A stretch of DNA of 64,000 nucleotides from Hydrogenophaga sp. BPS33 (GCF_009859475.1 NZ_CP044550.1:62001-126000); one strand, 5' to 3'. Shown: positions 1 through 8,097, counted from the first letter of the stretch. Numbers and translations are program-made. The notes: generated by a model from the letters alone, not told the origin.

Positions 1-460
1 CGATGGCCACGCCAACGTAGCCAGAGAACTCGTTCAAACCGATCACCAGGCCACGCTGATCGGCCCGGGTGATGTCAAGCTTGGCCGTCTGCGTCATCGA
101 CCAAGTGAGACCCTGGTTGATGCCCAGCAGCACGGTGCCAAACACGACCCACGCCCAGCTGGTTGCGAAGTAGATGAGCAACGGAATGGGCAAGGCAACC
201 AGCCAGCCGAACAGCAGCACCCGTTTGCGGCCCATTTCTTCGGCCAGGCGCCCGGCAACGAAGTTCATCGTTCCCTTGACGAAACCGAAAGCCACGACGA
301 AGGCCGCGAGCAGCATGAACGAGCCGCGCGGCACACCGAACTCGGACTCCGCCAGCGCAGGCACGACGTTGCGCATCATCCCGATGGTCATGCCCACGAG
401 CAGCACCTGCAGCAACTGCTGCAGAAACTGACCGAGGTTGGCGCGGATGCCGAACTGCAT
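1..460 (-). CDS. MFS transporter, N-terminal part (cut by window edge)
   Basis: The reading frame from ATG at 460 runs off the left edge, giving 153 residues of a major facilitator. Visible features are the RANLGQFLQQLLQVLLVGMT start of the first helix, several long hydrophobic segments, and the loop between helices 2 and 3 with GRLAEEMGRKRVL, which matches the MFS G-x-x-x-D/E-R-x-G-R-R/K signature. The start lies only 7 nt after the stop of the upstream metallo-hydrolase, so the two are co-transcribed. Substrate cannot be read from the fragment. Linkage to a persulfide-dioxygenase-like enzyme and a rhodanese-type regulator suggests a sulfur compound or thiol-linked toxicant, which is inference only. 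Confidence 0.85.
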   Translation of the reverse strand, partial: MQFGIRANLGQFLQQLLQVLLVGMTIGMMRNVVPALAESEFGVPRGSFMLLAAFVVAFGFVKGTMNFVAGRLAEEMGRKRVLLFGWLVALPIPLLIYFATSWAWVVFGTVLLGINQGLTWSMTQTAKLDITRADQRGLVIGLNEFSGYVGVAI

Positions 461-467
461 GTCCTGT

Positions 468-1217
468 TCAGACGGTGGCTGGCACCACGCCTCGCAAGTT
501 TGCCTCGACGATGCGCGCCATGTCGACCGGTCGGGGCGTCATCTCTGCAGTCAAGGCGGCCACGAACGCGGCCCTGTCCATCGCCAGCATCGGATTGAAG
601 CGTTTCTCGAAGCCGATGGTGGATGCCGGTTTGCCCGACAGGCCGGCACCACATGCGCTGCCGGCCTGGTGACCCGGATAGATCTCCAGCTCGTTGGGCA
701 GGTTCAGCAAGCGGTTTTGCAACGTGTCATAGAGCTGTGCAGCCATCTCGTGCTCCCGCTCCGCCAGGTCAGGTCGCCCGACCGCACCAACAAAGAGCGT
801 ATCGCCGGTCAGGACGAACCAGGGCTCATCACCCCGGCGCAGGTCTCGCACCATCAGGCAAACGCTGTCCGGGGTGTGCCCGGGCGTGTGGGCAATGTCC
901 ACAACCACGTTGCCCGCTTCCAGTCGTTGCCCGTCGTGTAATGGGGAAAAATCGAAGCCCACGCGACCCAGGTTGCTCTCGTGCAAGTGGTAGGCGGCCC
1001 CGACCCGTCGCGCGAGTTCCAGACCTCCCGAATAGTGGTCCGCGTGGACATGCGTGTCGATGACATGGACGATTTGCGCGCCTGCTCTTTGCGCCTCTTC
1101 CATGAACCAGTCTTCATCGCCAGCCACAACATCGACCGCAACAGCTTTCTGCAAACCAGCACAACCGAAAAGATAAGAGAGCGTGGCGTTGGCAGCCGGT
1201 CTTTGGCGGAAAAACAT
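468..1217 (-). CDS. MBL-fold metallo-hydrolase, ETHE1/Blh-like persulfide dioxygenase
   Basis: The 249-residue protein has the metallo-beta-lactamase metal motif THVHADH at residues 55-61, then HTPGHTPD, LTGDTLFVGAVGRPDL and EIYPGHQAG. These are the ligand-bearing segments of the ETHE1/Blh subgroup, which oxidises glutathione persulfide to sulfite using mononuclear Fe. The length matches that family (about 240-250 aa). It lies between an ArsR-rhodanese regulator and an MFS transporter, an arrangement seen in sulfide/persulfide detoxification operons. The role as persulfide dioxygenase is inferred from motif and context; a glyoxalase-II-like hydrolase is the main alternative. Confidence 0.82.
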   Translation of the reverse strand: MFFRQRPAANATLSYLFGCAGLQKAVAVDVVAGDEDWFMEEAQRAGAQIVHVIDTHVHADHYSGGLELARRVGAAYHLHESNLGRVGFDFSPLHDGQRLEAGNVVVDIAHTPGHTPDSVCLMVRDLRRGDEPWFVLTGDTLFVGAVGRPDLAEREHEMAAQLYDTLQNRLLNLPNELEIYPGHQAGSACGAGLSGKPASTIGFEKRFNPMLAMDRAAFVAALTAEMTPRPVDMARIVEANLRGVVPATV

Positions 1218-1315
1218 GGTGGTCTCCTGGGGCAGAGCACAAGCCTTGTCGGCCTAAGCTGTCCATTGGGTGATTTCGTCGAGGGTGCTGCGGTTGCACC
1301 TGGGATGAGGTCTTC

Positions 1316-1969
1316 TCAGTTCGTCACCGGCAAGCCTCGGGCTCGCCATTCGGCCACCCCGTCGGTGAGGTGAAAGGCCTGATAGCCCTTCTTGCGCAGA
1401 AGCTCGACGGCATCCTTGGCCATCAGGCAGAAGGGGCCACGGCAATAGGCAACCACCGGGATGTCCTTGGGCAACTCGGCGATGCGTTTCTTCAGTGCAT
1501 CCACCGGCAGCGAGCGCGCGTGAGGCAGATGAGCCGCGGCGTACTCATTCTCGGGCCGCACGTCCAGCACAAGCACTTCACCGGCGGCAGCACGACGCAA
1601 GATGTCGGCGCGGTTGACGCCCTGCAGGTCGTCTCCGTGCTCGACGATGGAGGCGAGCGCCATCTGCAGTTCAACGAGACGCTCCTCGGCTGCCGTGCGC
1701 AAGTTCACCCACAGATCGGCCACGCTGGTACTCGCCAGCCGATACAGGACGTACTTGCCGTCCTTGCGGGTGTCCACCAGGCGCGCCAGGCGCAACTCTT
1801 TCAAGTGGGCGCTGGCCAGCTTGACACTGACGTCCGCCTGAGAAGCCAGCATCTCGACGGTCTTCTCACCTTGGCACAGCAACTCGATGAGCTCCAGGCG
1901 CTTGGGACTGGCGACAGCCTTGCCGATGCGCGCAACCTGGTCGTAAAGGTGGTTTTTGAGTTCTCTCAT
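1316..1969 (-). CDS. ArsR-type regulator fused to a rhodanese domain
   Basis: Residues 1-100 form a winged helix of the ArsR/SmtB type (SPKRLELIELL, then VSVKLASAHLKELRLARLV as recognition helix and a DGKYVLYRL wing). Residues 120-217 form a rhodanese domain (VLDVRPENEYAAAHLPHARSLP) with an active loop CRGPFC, Cys176 and Cys181. Such fusions are known one-component sensors in which the rhodanese Cys could sense or carry persulfide sulfur. It is the first gene of the group with the metallo-hydrolase (100 nt gap) and probably autoregulates it. The ArsR part has only one Cys (in LLCQG), so a classical arsenite site is not evident and a sulfur signal is more likely. Confidence 0.85.
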   Translation of the reverse strand: MRELKNHLYDQVARIGKAVASPKRLELIELLCQGEKTVEMLASQADVSVKLASAHLKELRLARLVDTRKDGKYVLYRLASTSVADLWVNLRTAAEERLVELQMALASIVEHGDDLQGVNRADILRRAAAGEVLVLDVRPENEYAAAHLPHARSLPVDALKKRIAELPKDIPVVAYCRGPFCLMAKDAVELLRKKGYQAFHLTDGVAEWRARGLPVTN

Positions 1970-2006
1970 GACGACATTCTAGGGATTGTTTGAATGAAGT
2001 CAAAAT

Positions 2007-2020
2007 CGACACGTGTGTCG
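2007..2020. promoter_or_regulatory. Palindrome upstream of the ArsR-rhodanese gene
   Basis: CGACAC and GTGTCG form a perfect 6-bp inverted repeat with a GT centre, lying 38 nt upstream of the regulator start at 1969 and just downstream of the next gene's stop. It could be the autoregulatory operator of the ArsR-rhodanese protein. A terminator role is less likely because no T-run follows. Low confidence. Confidence 0.3.
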
Positions 2021-2038
2021 ACCGAGGTTCAGGTAGGG

Positions 2039-2992
2039 TTACCTTCCTAACCGAGGCATTAGCCTGACGTAAACCAATTCGCCCAACAACTCGACCAGCG
2101 TCTGCGTGACAATGACAGCAGGTAGCACGGGTATTGCCCCTGGCACTGAAAGCGCCAGGGGCAATACGACCAGCGAGTTGCGGGTGCCGGCGCTGAAGGC
2201 GACCGCGCGGCCGGCAGGCGCATCTATTCCAAACAGTAGCCCTACAAACCATCCCAGCAAGGGTGCGAGGACTGCGAACGCGATGTACGTAGGCACAACG
2301 TTTAGAGCGGAGCCAATTGCCGGGCCGAGTTGCGGCAGCACAGCGGCAACCACCACGAAGAGTACGAGCGCGGTCGCAGGCACCGGAAGCAGGCCCAAGC
2401 CCGTCGAAGCGCTTGCGCCGAGTGCACTCTTCGCTGTCCAGAGCTGCGTGATGGCAGCAAGTGCCAACGGAATCGCGATCAACCACACAAATGCATGGAT
2501 GAAGGGTCCTGCCTGGACCAGGCGCGCTGCATCCTCCCCGAGAAACAGGCGCAGATATCCCGGCAGAAGGACCATCTGCGTGATGAGCAAAGCGGGCGTG
2601 GATGCCAGCAGCAGCCGCGCATCGGCTCGCCCAAGGTGGGCGAAGGTGACCACATAGTCGATGCACGGCGTGAGCAAGACCAGTAGCACGCCCAGGCGAA
2701 GCATGGGGTCTGCCGGCAGAAACTGGATCAGTCCCCAGACCAGCAACGGTACAACAAGGAAATTGGCGAACAGCAGCGCGCCCAGGAACTGAACTTGACC
2801 AAAAGCTCGTCTGAGTTCCGCTACTGGAACCTGCAGGAAGGTCACGTACAGCATCACCGCGAGGGCTGGATTGATGACCCCTTCTAGCACTGCCGTGCCT
2901 GGGACCGTCAAAGCGACAACGGTCGCAATGACAACGGCCGCAAAGTAAATCGAAATCTGATGCCGCTCCAGCGCATCTCTTACGTGTTGCAT
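2039..2992 (-). CDS. BASS-superfamily carrier (ACR3/bile-acid:Na+ symporter-like)
   Basis: A 317-residue hydrophobic protein with about ten predicted membrane helices. Characteristic stretches are INPALAVMLYVTFLQVP near residues 40-57, LLTPCIDYVVTF with a Cys in helix 4 (the position of the conserved Cys of ACR3 arsenite transporters), and SAGTRNSLVVLPLAL towards the C-terminus (compare ACR3 SNFFELAVA). It is distinct from the true acr3 at 16159-17223 and shorter than it. It probably exports an oxyanion or arsenite-like substrate, but the family also transports organic anions. It stands alone, with 69 nt to the regulator gene and 100 nt to the redoxin gene. Confidence 0.75.
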   Translation of the reverse strand: MQHVRDALERHQISIYFAAVVIATVVALTVPGTAVLEGVINPALAVMLYVTFLQVPVAELRRAFGQVQFLGALLFANFLVVPLLVWGLIQFLPADPMLRLGVLLVLLTPCIDYVVTFAHLGRADARLLLASTPALLITQMVLLPGYLRLFLGEDAARLVQAGPFIHAFVWLIAIPLALAAITQLWTAKSALGASASTGLGLLPVPATALVLFVVVAAVLPQLGPAIGSALNVVPTYIAFAVLAPLLGWFVGLLFGIDAPAGRAVAFSAGTRNSLVVLPLALSVPGAIPVLPAVIVTQTLVELLGELVYVRLMPRLGR

Positions 2993-3098
2993 TCTCGGAA
3001 GTTCTCAGGTCAGCCAAATACAGGTGCGCGCCACACGTAAAAGGGCGCCTCGCGGCCGGCCGAAGTATCGCAGCGCCGCCTACCTCAAGGCTGGGAGT

Positions 3099-3746
3099 CT
3101 ACCCAGCCGGCTTCAATAGCTTCTTCACTGCGTCTCCCCATCCGTAATGGATGCTGCACCCGTAGGCTTGGGATATGGGTTTGCTCACAGCCTTGCCAGC
3201 GATGGATTCGTTCAGGGCCTGACTGACGTAGTTGGTCGCGGTTTTGATGTCATCCGGGTTCGTGCTGGGCTTGCTGTCGATGGCACCTGCATAGACCAAC
3301 TTGCCCTGCGGATCGATCACGAACATGTGCGGCGTTGCTCGCGCACCATAGGTCTTGCCGATGGTTCCCCCGCCATCCAGCAGGACTGCGGTGGGCGAAG
3401 CGCTTTTTTGCTTGAGCCAGTTGGGGAACGTGGAGGCCGCCTTCTTGTCGCCCGGCTCTCGCGCGTCGGAGTTGATGGAGATCCACACCGCTCCCTTGGA
3501 CAGGGCAACCTTCTGGGTGGCTGGCATGTTGCCGCTGTTGTAGTGTTTCTGCACGAACGGGCAGCCCGGATTGAACCATTCGAGCACGACGTGCTTGCCG
3601 GCGAAATCAGCGAGCCGAACGGGCTTGCCGCTCACATCCGTCGCCTGAAACGCCGGGGCCGGTTGCCCGACGATCGCCTGTGCATGGGCGATGGGGGTGG
3701 TGGCAACCGCCATGAGAACGGCGGCAGTGGCAATCAGATTTTTCAT
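3099..3746 (-). CDS. Periplasmic thioredoxin-fold redoxin
   Basis: Starting at ATG 3746, the protein is 215 residues with a clear signal peptide (MKNLIATAAVLMAVATTPIAHAQA). A redoxin/AhpC-TSA domain follows (VGQPAPAFQATDVSGKPVRLADFAGKHVVLEWFNPGCPFVQKHY). The peroxidatic-type Cys is Cys62 in GCPFVQ, with no CxxC, and the cis-Pro loop is RATPHMFVIDPQGKLVYAG. An additional Cys lies near the C-terminus (AYGCSIHYGWG). The start overlaps the stop of the small membrane protein by 4 bp (ATGA), so the two are translationally coupled under the MerR-type promoter. The upstream in-frame start at 3782 lies inside the neighbour and is not used. Likely role: thiol handling tied to a metal response. The substrate is unknown. 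Confidence 0.8.
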   Translation of the reverse strand: MKNLIATAAVLMAVATTPIAHAQAIVGQPAPAFQATDVSGKPVRLADFAGKHVVLEWFNPGCPFVQKHYNSGNMPATQKVALSKGAVWISINSDAREPGDKKAASTFPNWLKQKSASPTAVLLDGGGTIGKTYGARATPHMFVIDPQGKLVYAGAIDSKPSTNPDDIKTATNYVSQALNESIAGKAVSKPISQAYGCSIHYGWGDAVKKLLKPAG

Positions 3747-4063
3747 ATGGATTTCTTGGAGGTTGCCCCACTGCATCCGCATAAGGACGCAGGCAGCGAT
3801 GCTTCGTTTTGAACTGCACTGAGTTGGTTGCTCGCATTTGAGCGCCGACGCCGGAACGTCCAGATGCCCAGCGCAACCACAGACGCAGCTGCGCTGGCGG
3901 CCGTGACGGCCACAAGACTCTGATGGCCCGACAGTTGCTCCCAGTTGAATCCGATCAGCCCGGCCACCGACAAGCCTGTGGTTAAGGGCACGAGAATGGG
4001 TATGGCGCAGCCTGCCGCGCAGGCTCCAGCCAATCCAAGGGTAGTGAGCATTGGTTTTTTCAT
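3743..4063 (-). CDS. Small two-helix membrane protein under a MerR-type promoter
   Basis: A 106-residue protein from ATG 4063. It has an N-terminal helix with GACAAGCAIPILVPLTTGLSVAG, a second helix LVAVTAASAAASVVALGIWTF followed by the positive stop RRRRS, and a C-terminal CGC motif. The arrangement, with Cys in the first helix and Cys pairs at the end, resembles small mercury transporters (MerF/MerT/MerC class) in general design, but I do not see a diagnostic CC pair in helix 1. It is the first gene behind the 19-bp-spacer promoter at 4096-4126, followed with 4-bp overlap by the redoxin. Best reading: a metal-responsive inner-membrane protein; transport function is inference. Confidence 0.7.
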   Translation of the reverse strand: MKKPMLTTLGLAGACAAGCAIPILVPLTTGLSVAGLIGFNWEQLSGHQSLVAVTAASAAASVVALGIWTFRRRRSNASNQLSAVQNEASLPASLCGCSGATSKKSI

Positions 4064-4095
4064 TAGATTTCCTTGCAAGCAGTTCGGATAGACTG

Positions 4096-4126
4096 ACTCT
4101 AAAACCTCAAGTAGCTTGAGATGCAA
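4096..4126 (-). promoter_or_regulatory. MerR-type promoter/operator of the redoxin operon
   Basis: On the minus strand a -35 TTGCAT (4121-4126) and a -10 TAGAGT (4096-4101) are separated by exactly 19 bp. The spacer holds the dyad CTCAAG-N3-CTTGAG (4106-4120). A 19-20 bp spacer with a central dyad is the hallmark of MerR-family activated promoters, where the regulator untwists DNA to align the elements. The dyad resembles the SoxR box core (CCTCAAGTTAACTTGAGG). The regulator gene is encoded divergently, starting at 4136. Confidence 0.8.
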
Positions 4127-4135
4127 GGGCCGACG

Positions 4136-4612
4136 ATGAATAACCGTCCCACGCAATTGACCATCGGAACGCTGGCGGAGCGCACAGGACTGAACGTCTC
4201 AGCGATTCGCTATTACGAGGAAGTCGGTCTCATTCCCGAAGCCATGCGCCGGCCGAGCGGCCACCGTGTGTACACCGCGGATGCGCAAGAGCTGCTCATG
4301 CTGATCCGCCATTGCCGGGATTTCGGCTTCTCTGTGGAGGAGACGAAGGCGCTGGTCGGCCTTGCTTCCAGGGACGATGCCGATTGTGTGGAAGCACGTG
4401 AAATCGCCCAGGTCCACCTTGACAGAGTGCGCGCGAAGTTGACGGAACTGCTAGCCCTTGAGAGGACCTTGAGCAGCTTTGTGACTGCGTGCACGGAGCA
4501 ATGCGCAGGGGGGCCCGCGCCCAAGTGCAACATCCTTCAGGATTTGAGTCTGAGCGACGCCGCCAGGGTAGCAAAATCGGCCAAAACACAACCGAGTCGC
4601 TGTTGCGGGTAG
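4136..4612 (+). CDS. MerR-family metal-type regulator
   Basis: A 158-residue protein with an N-terminal MerR helix-turn-helix (LTIGTLAERTGLNVSAIRYYEEVGLIPEAMRRPSGHRVYT) and a dimerisation helix. The Cys set Cys84 (DDADC), Cys119 and Cys123 (TACTEQC), Cys131 (PKC) and a CC pair at 156-157 parallels the Cys82/117/126 Hg(II) site of MerR and related soft-metal sensors. The in-frame ATG at 4121 lies immediately after the operator dyad and would embed the operator edge in the coding region, so ATG 4136 is preferred. It is divergent from the small membrane protein/redoxin pair and is expected to activate it. The effector (Hg, Cd, Pb or a thiol stress) is not determinable. Confidence 0.85.
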   Translation: MNNRPTQLTIGTLAERTGLNVSAIRYYEEVGLIPEAMRRPSGHRVYTADAQELLMLIRHCRDFGFSVEETKALVGLASRDDADCVEAREIAQVHLDRVRAKLTELLALERTLSSFVTACTEQCAGGPAPKCNILQDLSLSDAARVAKSAKTQPSRCCG

Positions 4613-4757
4613 TCCATCCTACATAGTAGGCCATTGGCGACAACTAGCGCTGCTTCCCATCTGCGCCTCGCTGCCGTCACTGCGGAGCGCATTTGCGTCG
4701 AGTTGGCCTGTTGCGTCCACCCACGCCCAAACCTAGTACGCCTAGATTCTTCTATTG

Positions 4758-5420
4758 TCAGGGAGATTTCCCGACACGCTCCACTTCGCTTTTGACCAGA
4801 TCGTAGAGTCGCCCTGGATCGGTCGAAGACAGCGGTTTTCCATTGACGAAGAAAGTCGGGGTAGCCCGGACTCCGATCGCCTTCAGGTCCACGACGTCCT
4901 GCGCCAGCATCACGTCCACCGAGCCCTTGGCAATGTGTTTTCGTGCCCGCTCCACGTCAAGGCCGGCAGACTGCGCGATAGCCCATGCGCGATCGATGGC
5001 TCGTGTCCCCTGACCCGTCCACGCACGCTGGCCATCCAGCAAGGCCTCGAGCATGGGTTCGAACTTCCCCTGCGCACGTGCCGCCTCAAGAATCTTCACC
5101 GCTTCCACAGAAGATTCCCTGTGAAAAGGCGTGTACCGAATCACCAGACGTGCCTCTCGCGGAAACGCCACAAGGATCTGTTTTACCTGGGGATGAAATG
5201 CCTTGCAGGCTTCACATGCAGGATCGAAGAACTCCACGATGGTGACCGGCGCATCCGCGATACCAATGACTGGCGAGTGCGGCCGGACCATCGCACCGGC
5301 TTGCTCTGAGGCCACAAATGCCGCAACTTGCAGGGTGTGTCGCTGATAGAGAAAGACAGCGGCAGCAAACACTACGAAGGCGGCCAACGCCGAGAGAGAA
5401 ACAAGGAGGCGGCGGTTCAT
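4758..5420 (-). CDS. Membrane-anchored DsbA-like thiol oxidoreductase (copy 1)
   Basis: From ATG 5420 the protein is 220 residues. It has an N-terminal anchor helix (residues 5-26), a thioredoxin fold with active site CEAC (Cys69, Cys72) in [14 protein letters not shown], a helical insert, and the cis-Pro loop [13 protein letters not shown]. It belongs to the DsbA/DsbG-like group (PF13462 type). It overlaps ynfA by 4 bp and ends the redox operon. It is clearly paralogous to the gene at 6384-7040 (both share [26 protein letters not shown]). Probable role: oxidising or isomerising periplasmic thiols in proteins exposed to soft metals, with DsbB as likely partner. Confidence 0.85.
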   Translation of the reverse strand: MNRRLLVSLSALAAFVVFAAAVFLYQRHTLQVAAFVASEQAGAMVRPHSPVIGIADAPVTIVEFFDPACEACKAFHPQVKQILVAFPREARLVIRYTPFHRESSVEAVKILEAARAQGKFEPMLEALLDGQRAWTGQGTRAIDRAWAIAQSAGLDVERARKHIAKGSVDVMLAQDVVDLKAIGVRATPTFFVNGKPLSSTDPGRLYDLVKSEVERVGKSP

Positions 5421-5740
5421 GTTCGAGGCTGGTACGCAATGATCGCCATGCCCGCCAGCGTTACGGCCACACCCACCCAGTCCCAAGTGGACGGACGGAT
5501 GCCGTCAACAGACCACAGCCACGCCAGTGCAACCGCCACATAGACCCCGCCGTAAGCAGCGTAGACCCGCCCCGAGGGCGCTGCGTGCAAGGTGAGCAGC
5601 CAGGCAAACGTGGCCAGGCTCACGGCAGCCGCTGGCAACAGCAGCCAGCCCGAGCCCTGGCCGCGCAACCACAGCAACGGCAAATAGCAACCAATGATTT
5701 CGGCGATGGCAGTGGCCAGGTAGAGCAGCAGTGTTTTCAT
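5417..5740 (-). CDS. ynfA: YnfA/UPF0060 small membrane protein
   Basis: A 107-residue protein with four hydrophobic helices and the UPF0060 pattern: [18 protein letters not shown] near the start, [21 protein letters not shown] in the third quarter, and [21 protein letters not shown] at the end. YnfA is related to the SMR multidrug exporters. ATG 5740 is chosen because the only longer start is a TTG at 5758 that overlaps the upstream stop. The spacing to the sco gene is 14 nt, and the stop overlaps the next gene by 4 bp. Members of this family are often carried on mercury and other metal resistance elements. Confidence 0.88.
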   Translation of the reverse strand: MKTLLLYLATAIAEIIGCYLPLLWLRGQGSGWLLLPAAAVSLATFAWLLTLHAAPSGRVYAAYGGVYVAVALAWLWSVDGIRPSTWDWVGVAVTLAGMAIIAYQPRT

Positions 5741-5754
5741 ATCGGCAGCGGACT

Positions 5755-6387
5755 TCAACCTTTCATTGAATTCAGCAGAGTCAGGATGTCTTCGGCGATC
5801 ACGGCGGGCTCCGTGCCGTAGCTGGAGAACAGGCGCACGGCGCCATTGCTGTCGAACACATATTTGCCCGCCGAGTGATCCATCGTGTACGAGGTCGGTG
5901 TGATGCCTTCGGCCTTGCGATAGTAGATCTTGAAACTGTCCGCCACAGCTTTGAGTTCAGCCGGCTCGGGACGCAACGCCAGAAACGTCGGATCGAAGTT
6001 GGCCATGTACTCCTTGAGCAGCGGCAGTGTGTCGCGCTCCGGGTCCACCGTGATGAAGAGCACCTGCAACTGCTTGCCTTGATCGCCCATGAGGCGCTTG
6101 ACCTCGGCGAGGGTGGTCATGGAGGTGGGGCACACGTCGGGGCACTGCGTGAAGCCGAAGAACACCACGACGGCTTTGCCGCGGAAATCAGCCATGGTGC
6201 GAGATTGACCGGTGTGGTCGGTCAGTTTCAAGTCTTGTGCAAATGCGGCGCCCGTGATGTCGGTGCTCTTGAACGTGGGCGCCTTGGGCGAACAGCCGGC
6301 CAGGAAACCGCCCCCGGCGAGCCACGCGGTGCTCAACGCCAGAACCGTGCGCCGGTTGAACGGACGTGCGGGTGTCGTGTGCTTCAT
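5755..6387 (-). CDS. Sco/SenC-family copper-thiol lipoprotein
   Basis: A 210-residue protein with an N-terminal NRRT-hydrophobic signal and lipobox LAGC (Cys32), so it is a periplasmic lipoprotein. The Sco motif [14 protein letters not shown] gives Cys82 and Cys86, and the distal His lies in [11 protein letters not shown]. Sco proteins bind Cu(I)/Cu(II) and reduce thiols during cytochrome oxidase CuA assembly, and some act as periplasmic thiol reductases. Here it lies between two DsbA-like genes with 4-bp overlap to the upstream one, so a redox role in the metal operon is more likely than dedicated oxidase assembly. No oxidase gene is in view. Confidence 0.88.
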   Translation of the reverse strand: MKHTTPARPFNRRTVLALSTAWLAGGGFLAGCSPKAPTFKSTDITGAAFAQDLKLTDHTGQSRTMADFRGKAVVVFFGFTQCPDVCPTSMTTLAEVKRLMGDQGKQLQVLFITVDPERDTLPLLKEYMANFDPTFLALRPEPAELKAVADSFKIYYRKAEGITPTSYTMDHSAGKYVFDSNGAVRLFSSYGTEPAVIAEDILTLLNSMKG

Positions 6388-7040
6388 TTTTTTGCCTTGG
6401 CCACTTCTTCGGCCACCAGTGCGGCCAGTTGATCGGGTCCGAAGCTCGGCAGGCTGCGGCCATTGACGAAGAAGGTGGGCGTCTTGGTGACTTGCAGCGC
6501 GGTGAGGTCTTCGATGTCTTGCTGCAGCAAGGACTGCATGCCGGGTTTCTCGATGTCCTGGCGCGCTTTGACGAGGTCCAGCCCGGCCTGCTCAGCCACC
6601 TTGAAAGCGATCTCGATGTTGGGCTGAGCATGATCAGCCCAGGCGGGCTGCGCGGCCAGCACGGCTTCAAGCACCGTCTGGTATTTGCCTTGGCCCTTGG
6701 CCGACTCCAGCAGCTTGACCACCCGGTCCGAGCCTTGGTGGAATGGCGCGTAGCGGATCACGAGCCGCACGTCGTTGGGGTACTGGGCCATCAGGTTCTT
6801 CACGAGGGGGTAGAACGCGCGGCAGGTCTCGCAGGCCGGGTCAAAAAACTCGACGATGGTGACCGGCGCGCCTTGTGGACCGAAAACCGGTGAATGCATG
6901 CGCACCAGACGGGTCTGCTCCGCCTTGGCCTGCTCGTCCTGCGCGGTCTGCACGCGCTTCTGGTAGGCGTTCATGCCCAGGTAGAAGAACAGGGCAACGA
7001 TGGCCACCAGGCCGATGACGGTGATTCTCTTGGCGTTCAT
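6384..7040 (-). CDS. Membrane-anchored DsbA-like thiol oxidoreductase (copy 2)
   Basis: A 218-residue protein from ATG 7040 with one N-terminal anchor (residues 5-24), active site CETC (Cys70, Cys73) in FFDPACETCRAFYP, and cis-Pro loop [13 protein letters not shown]. Starts further upstream lie inside dsbB and are rejected; the 4-bp overlap with dsbB (7037-7040) supports this one. The ATGA overlap with the following sco gene is also clear. Together with DsbB next door it forms an oxidase/substrate-oxidase pair. It is a paralogue of the gene at 4758-5420 and probably arose by duplication within the operon. Confidence 0.87.
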   Translation of the reverse strand: MNAKRITVIGLVAIVALFFYLGMNAYQKRVQTAQDEQAKAEQTRLVRMHSPVFGPQGAPVTIVEFFDPACETCRAFYPLVKNLMAQYPNDVRLVIRYAPFHQGSDRVVKLLESAKGQGKYQTVLEAVLAAQPAWADHAQPNIEIAFKVAEQAGLDLVKARQDIEKPGMQSLLQQDIEDLTALQVTKTPTFFVNGRSLPSFGPDQLAALVAEEVAKAKK

Positions 7041-7453
7041 GAACGGGTCTTTCTCAAGTAAACAAAAAGCAGGATGGCGATGGCGATGAAGGCCAGGAGG
7101 GACAACCAGGGAATCTGGATGCCATCGAGGATTTCGAGACTCTGTTCGCTGCACGAAGGTCCAGTGCCACAAGGCACCCACCATTTCGGCACCCAATCGG
7201 CCACCAAGGCGGTGTGGTAGCCGGCCATGGCTGCACCACCCAGCGCAAGCGGCAGCGCATAGACAGCTCCACGCCGGTCTTCTGCGAAGGCCGCCATGCC
7301 CAGGATGAGCGCCAACGGGAACATGAAGATGCGCTGATACCAGCAAAGCAGACAGGGCGTCATGCCCATCACCTCCCCGATGAAAAGCGCGCCCAGCGTG
7401 GCAACCAATGCGATACCCCATGCGGCCATGATCCAGAACCAGCCATGCTTCAT
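7037..7453 (-). CDS. dsbB: Disulfide bond formation protein B, intact copy
   Basis: A 138-residue membrane protein with four helices. The two redox pairs are visible: CLLC in MGMTPCLLCWYQRIFM (residues 34-37) and CGTGPSC in WVPCGTGPSCSE. The Arg after the first pair (YQR), needed for quinone interaction in DsbB, is present. Quinone-linked DsbB would reoxidise the DsbA-like protein encoded 4 bp downstream. A truncated paralogue occurs at 8646-8789. It starts in a 4-bp overlap with the deleted lspA. Confidence 0.9.
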   Translation of the reverse strand: MKHGWFWIMAAWGIALVATLGALFIGEVMGMTPCLLCWYQRIFMFPLALILGMAAFAEDRRGAVYALPLALGGAAMAGYHTALVADWVPKWWVPCGTGPSCSEQSLEILDGIQIPWLSLLAFIAIAILLFVYLRKTRS

Positions 7454-7602
7454 GAGGGCAACTCCTCGGATGTTCTACGGGGCGATGAGCGCGACGAGGC
7501 TTTCAGTGATTCAAGGCACATGAGCTGATCGACGCATAAGGGTGTCGCGACGGCGGCAAGCCACGTCCATCGCGGATTTCGCTGGGTCCAGCGAGCGGTC
7601 AT
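7450..7602 (-). pseudogene. lspA: lspA with large in-frame internal deletion (50 codons left)
   Basis: The frame gives 50 residues. The first 27 match the start of the intact LspA encoded at 8786-9310 (MTARWTQRNPRWTWLAAVAT..VDQ) and the last 20 match its end (SLKASSRSSPRRTSEELPS). The intact protein is 174 residues, so 124 codons (372 bp) are missing, including both catalytic Asp residues and all but part of the first membrane helix. The deletion keeps the frame and keeps the 4-bp overlap that couples it to dsbB, so the remnant may survive only as a translational leader. It cannot have signal peptidase activity. Confidence 0.88.
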
Positions 7603-7696
7603 GAAAAAGTCCTTCCTAAACGATCCAGGGTCAGTCACCGTGTGAAACGGCGGTCACTGAAGTCAGCGGATCGGGGAAGACGTGTGCGTCAGCGCA

Positions 7697-8071
7697 TCAG
7701 GCGTAAGCGTTCAACCCCGAACCTCTCGGGGTGGACCATCGTGGGCGGTACGGTCGCTCAGGCCAGGGCGGCAGGAAGCGTTCGACGAGGTGCTCAGCCA
7801 ACTCAATGCCAGCGGGGTCGACCATGGTCGCGGTGGTCGCGGTCACGGCTGCAGCGCAATTCGCATGGCAGGTTCCACAGTCAAGATCAAAGCCCAGGTC
7901 GTTGGTGGCCAGGTCTTCCGTACACGACCAGGCCGACATGAAGGTGGGCTGATGGTGTTGGAGCTGTGCCTCTTGGGTGACCGCAACGTGGCCGCAGCAT
8001 TCAACCGCCGCTGCTGCAGAAAATTGCAGCGGTAGCAGCGTGAACATCAGCATGACCAGGAAAGCGCGCAT
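7697..8071 (-). CDS. CzcI-like small secreted Cys/His protein (copy 1)
   Basis: A 124-residue protein with a cleavable signal (MRAFLVMLMFTLLPLQFSAAAA), a Cys/His segment VECCGHVAV, the motif LDCGTCHANC in the middle, and an Arg/Pro-rich C-terminus (PPWPERPYRPRWSTPR). The LPLQFSxA signal and central DCGxCH motif are typical of CzcI-type proteins that accompany cation efflux genes. The molecular role of that family is poorly defined, probably regulatory or metal-binding in the periplasm. It lies in the duplicated block between DUF3703 and lspA, and the paralogue is at 9406-9780. Confidence 0.7.
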   Translation of the reverse strand: MRAFLVMLMFTLLPLQFSAAAAVECCGHVAVTQEAQLQHHQPTFMSAWSCTEDLATNDLGFDLDCGTCHANCAAAVTATTATMVDPAGIELAEHLVERFLPPWPERPYRPRWSTPRGSGLNAYA

Positions 8072-8097
8072 GCGGCGGATTTTAAGCGGTGGGCATT

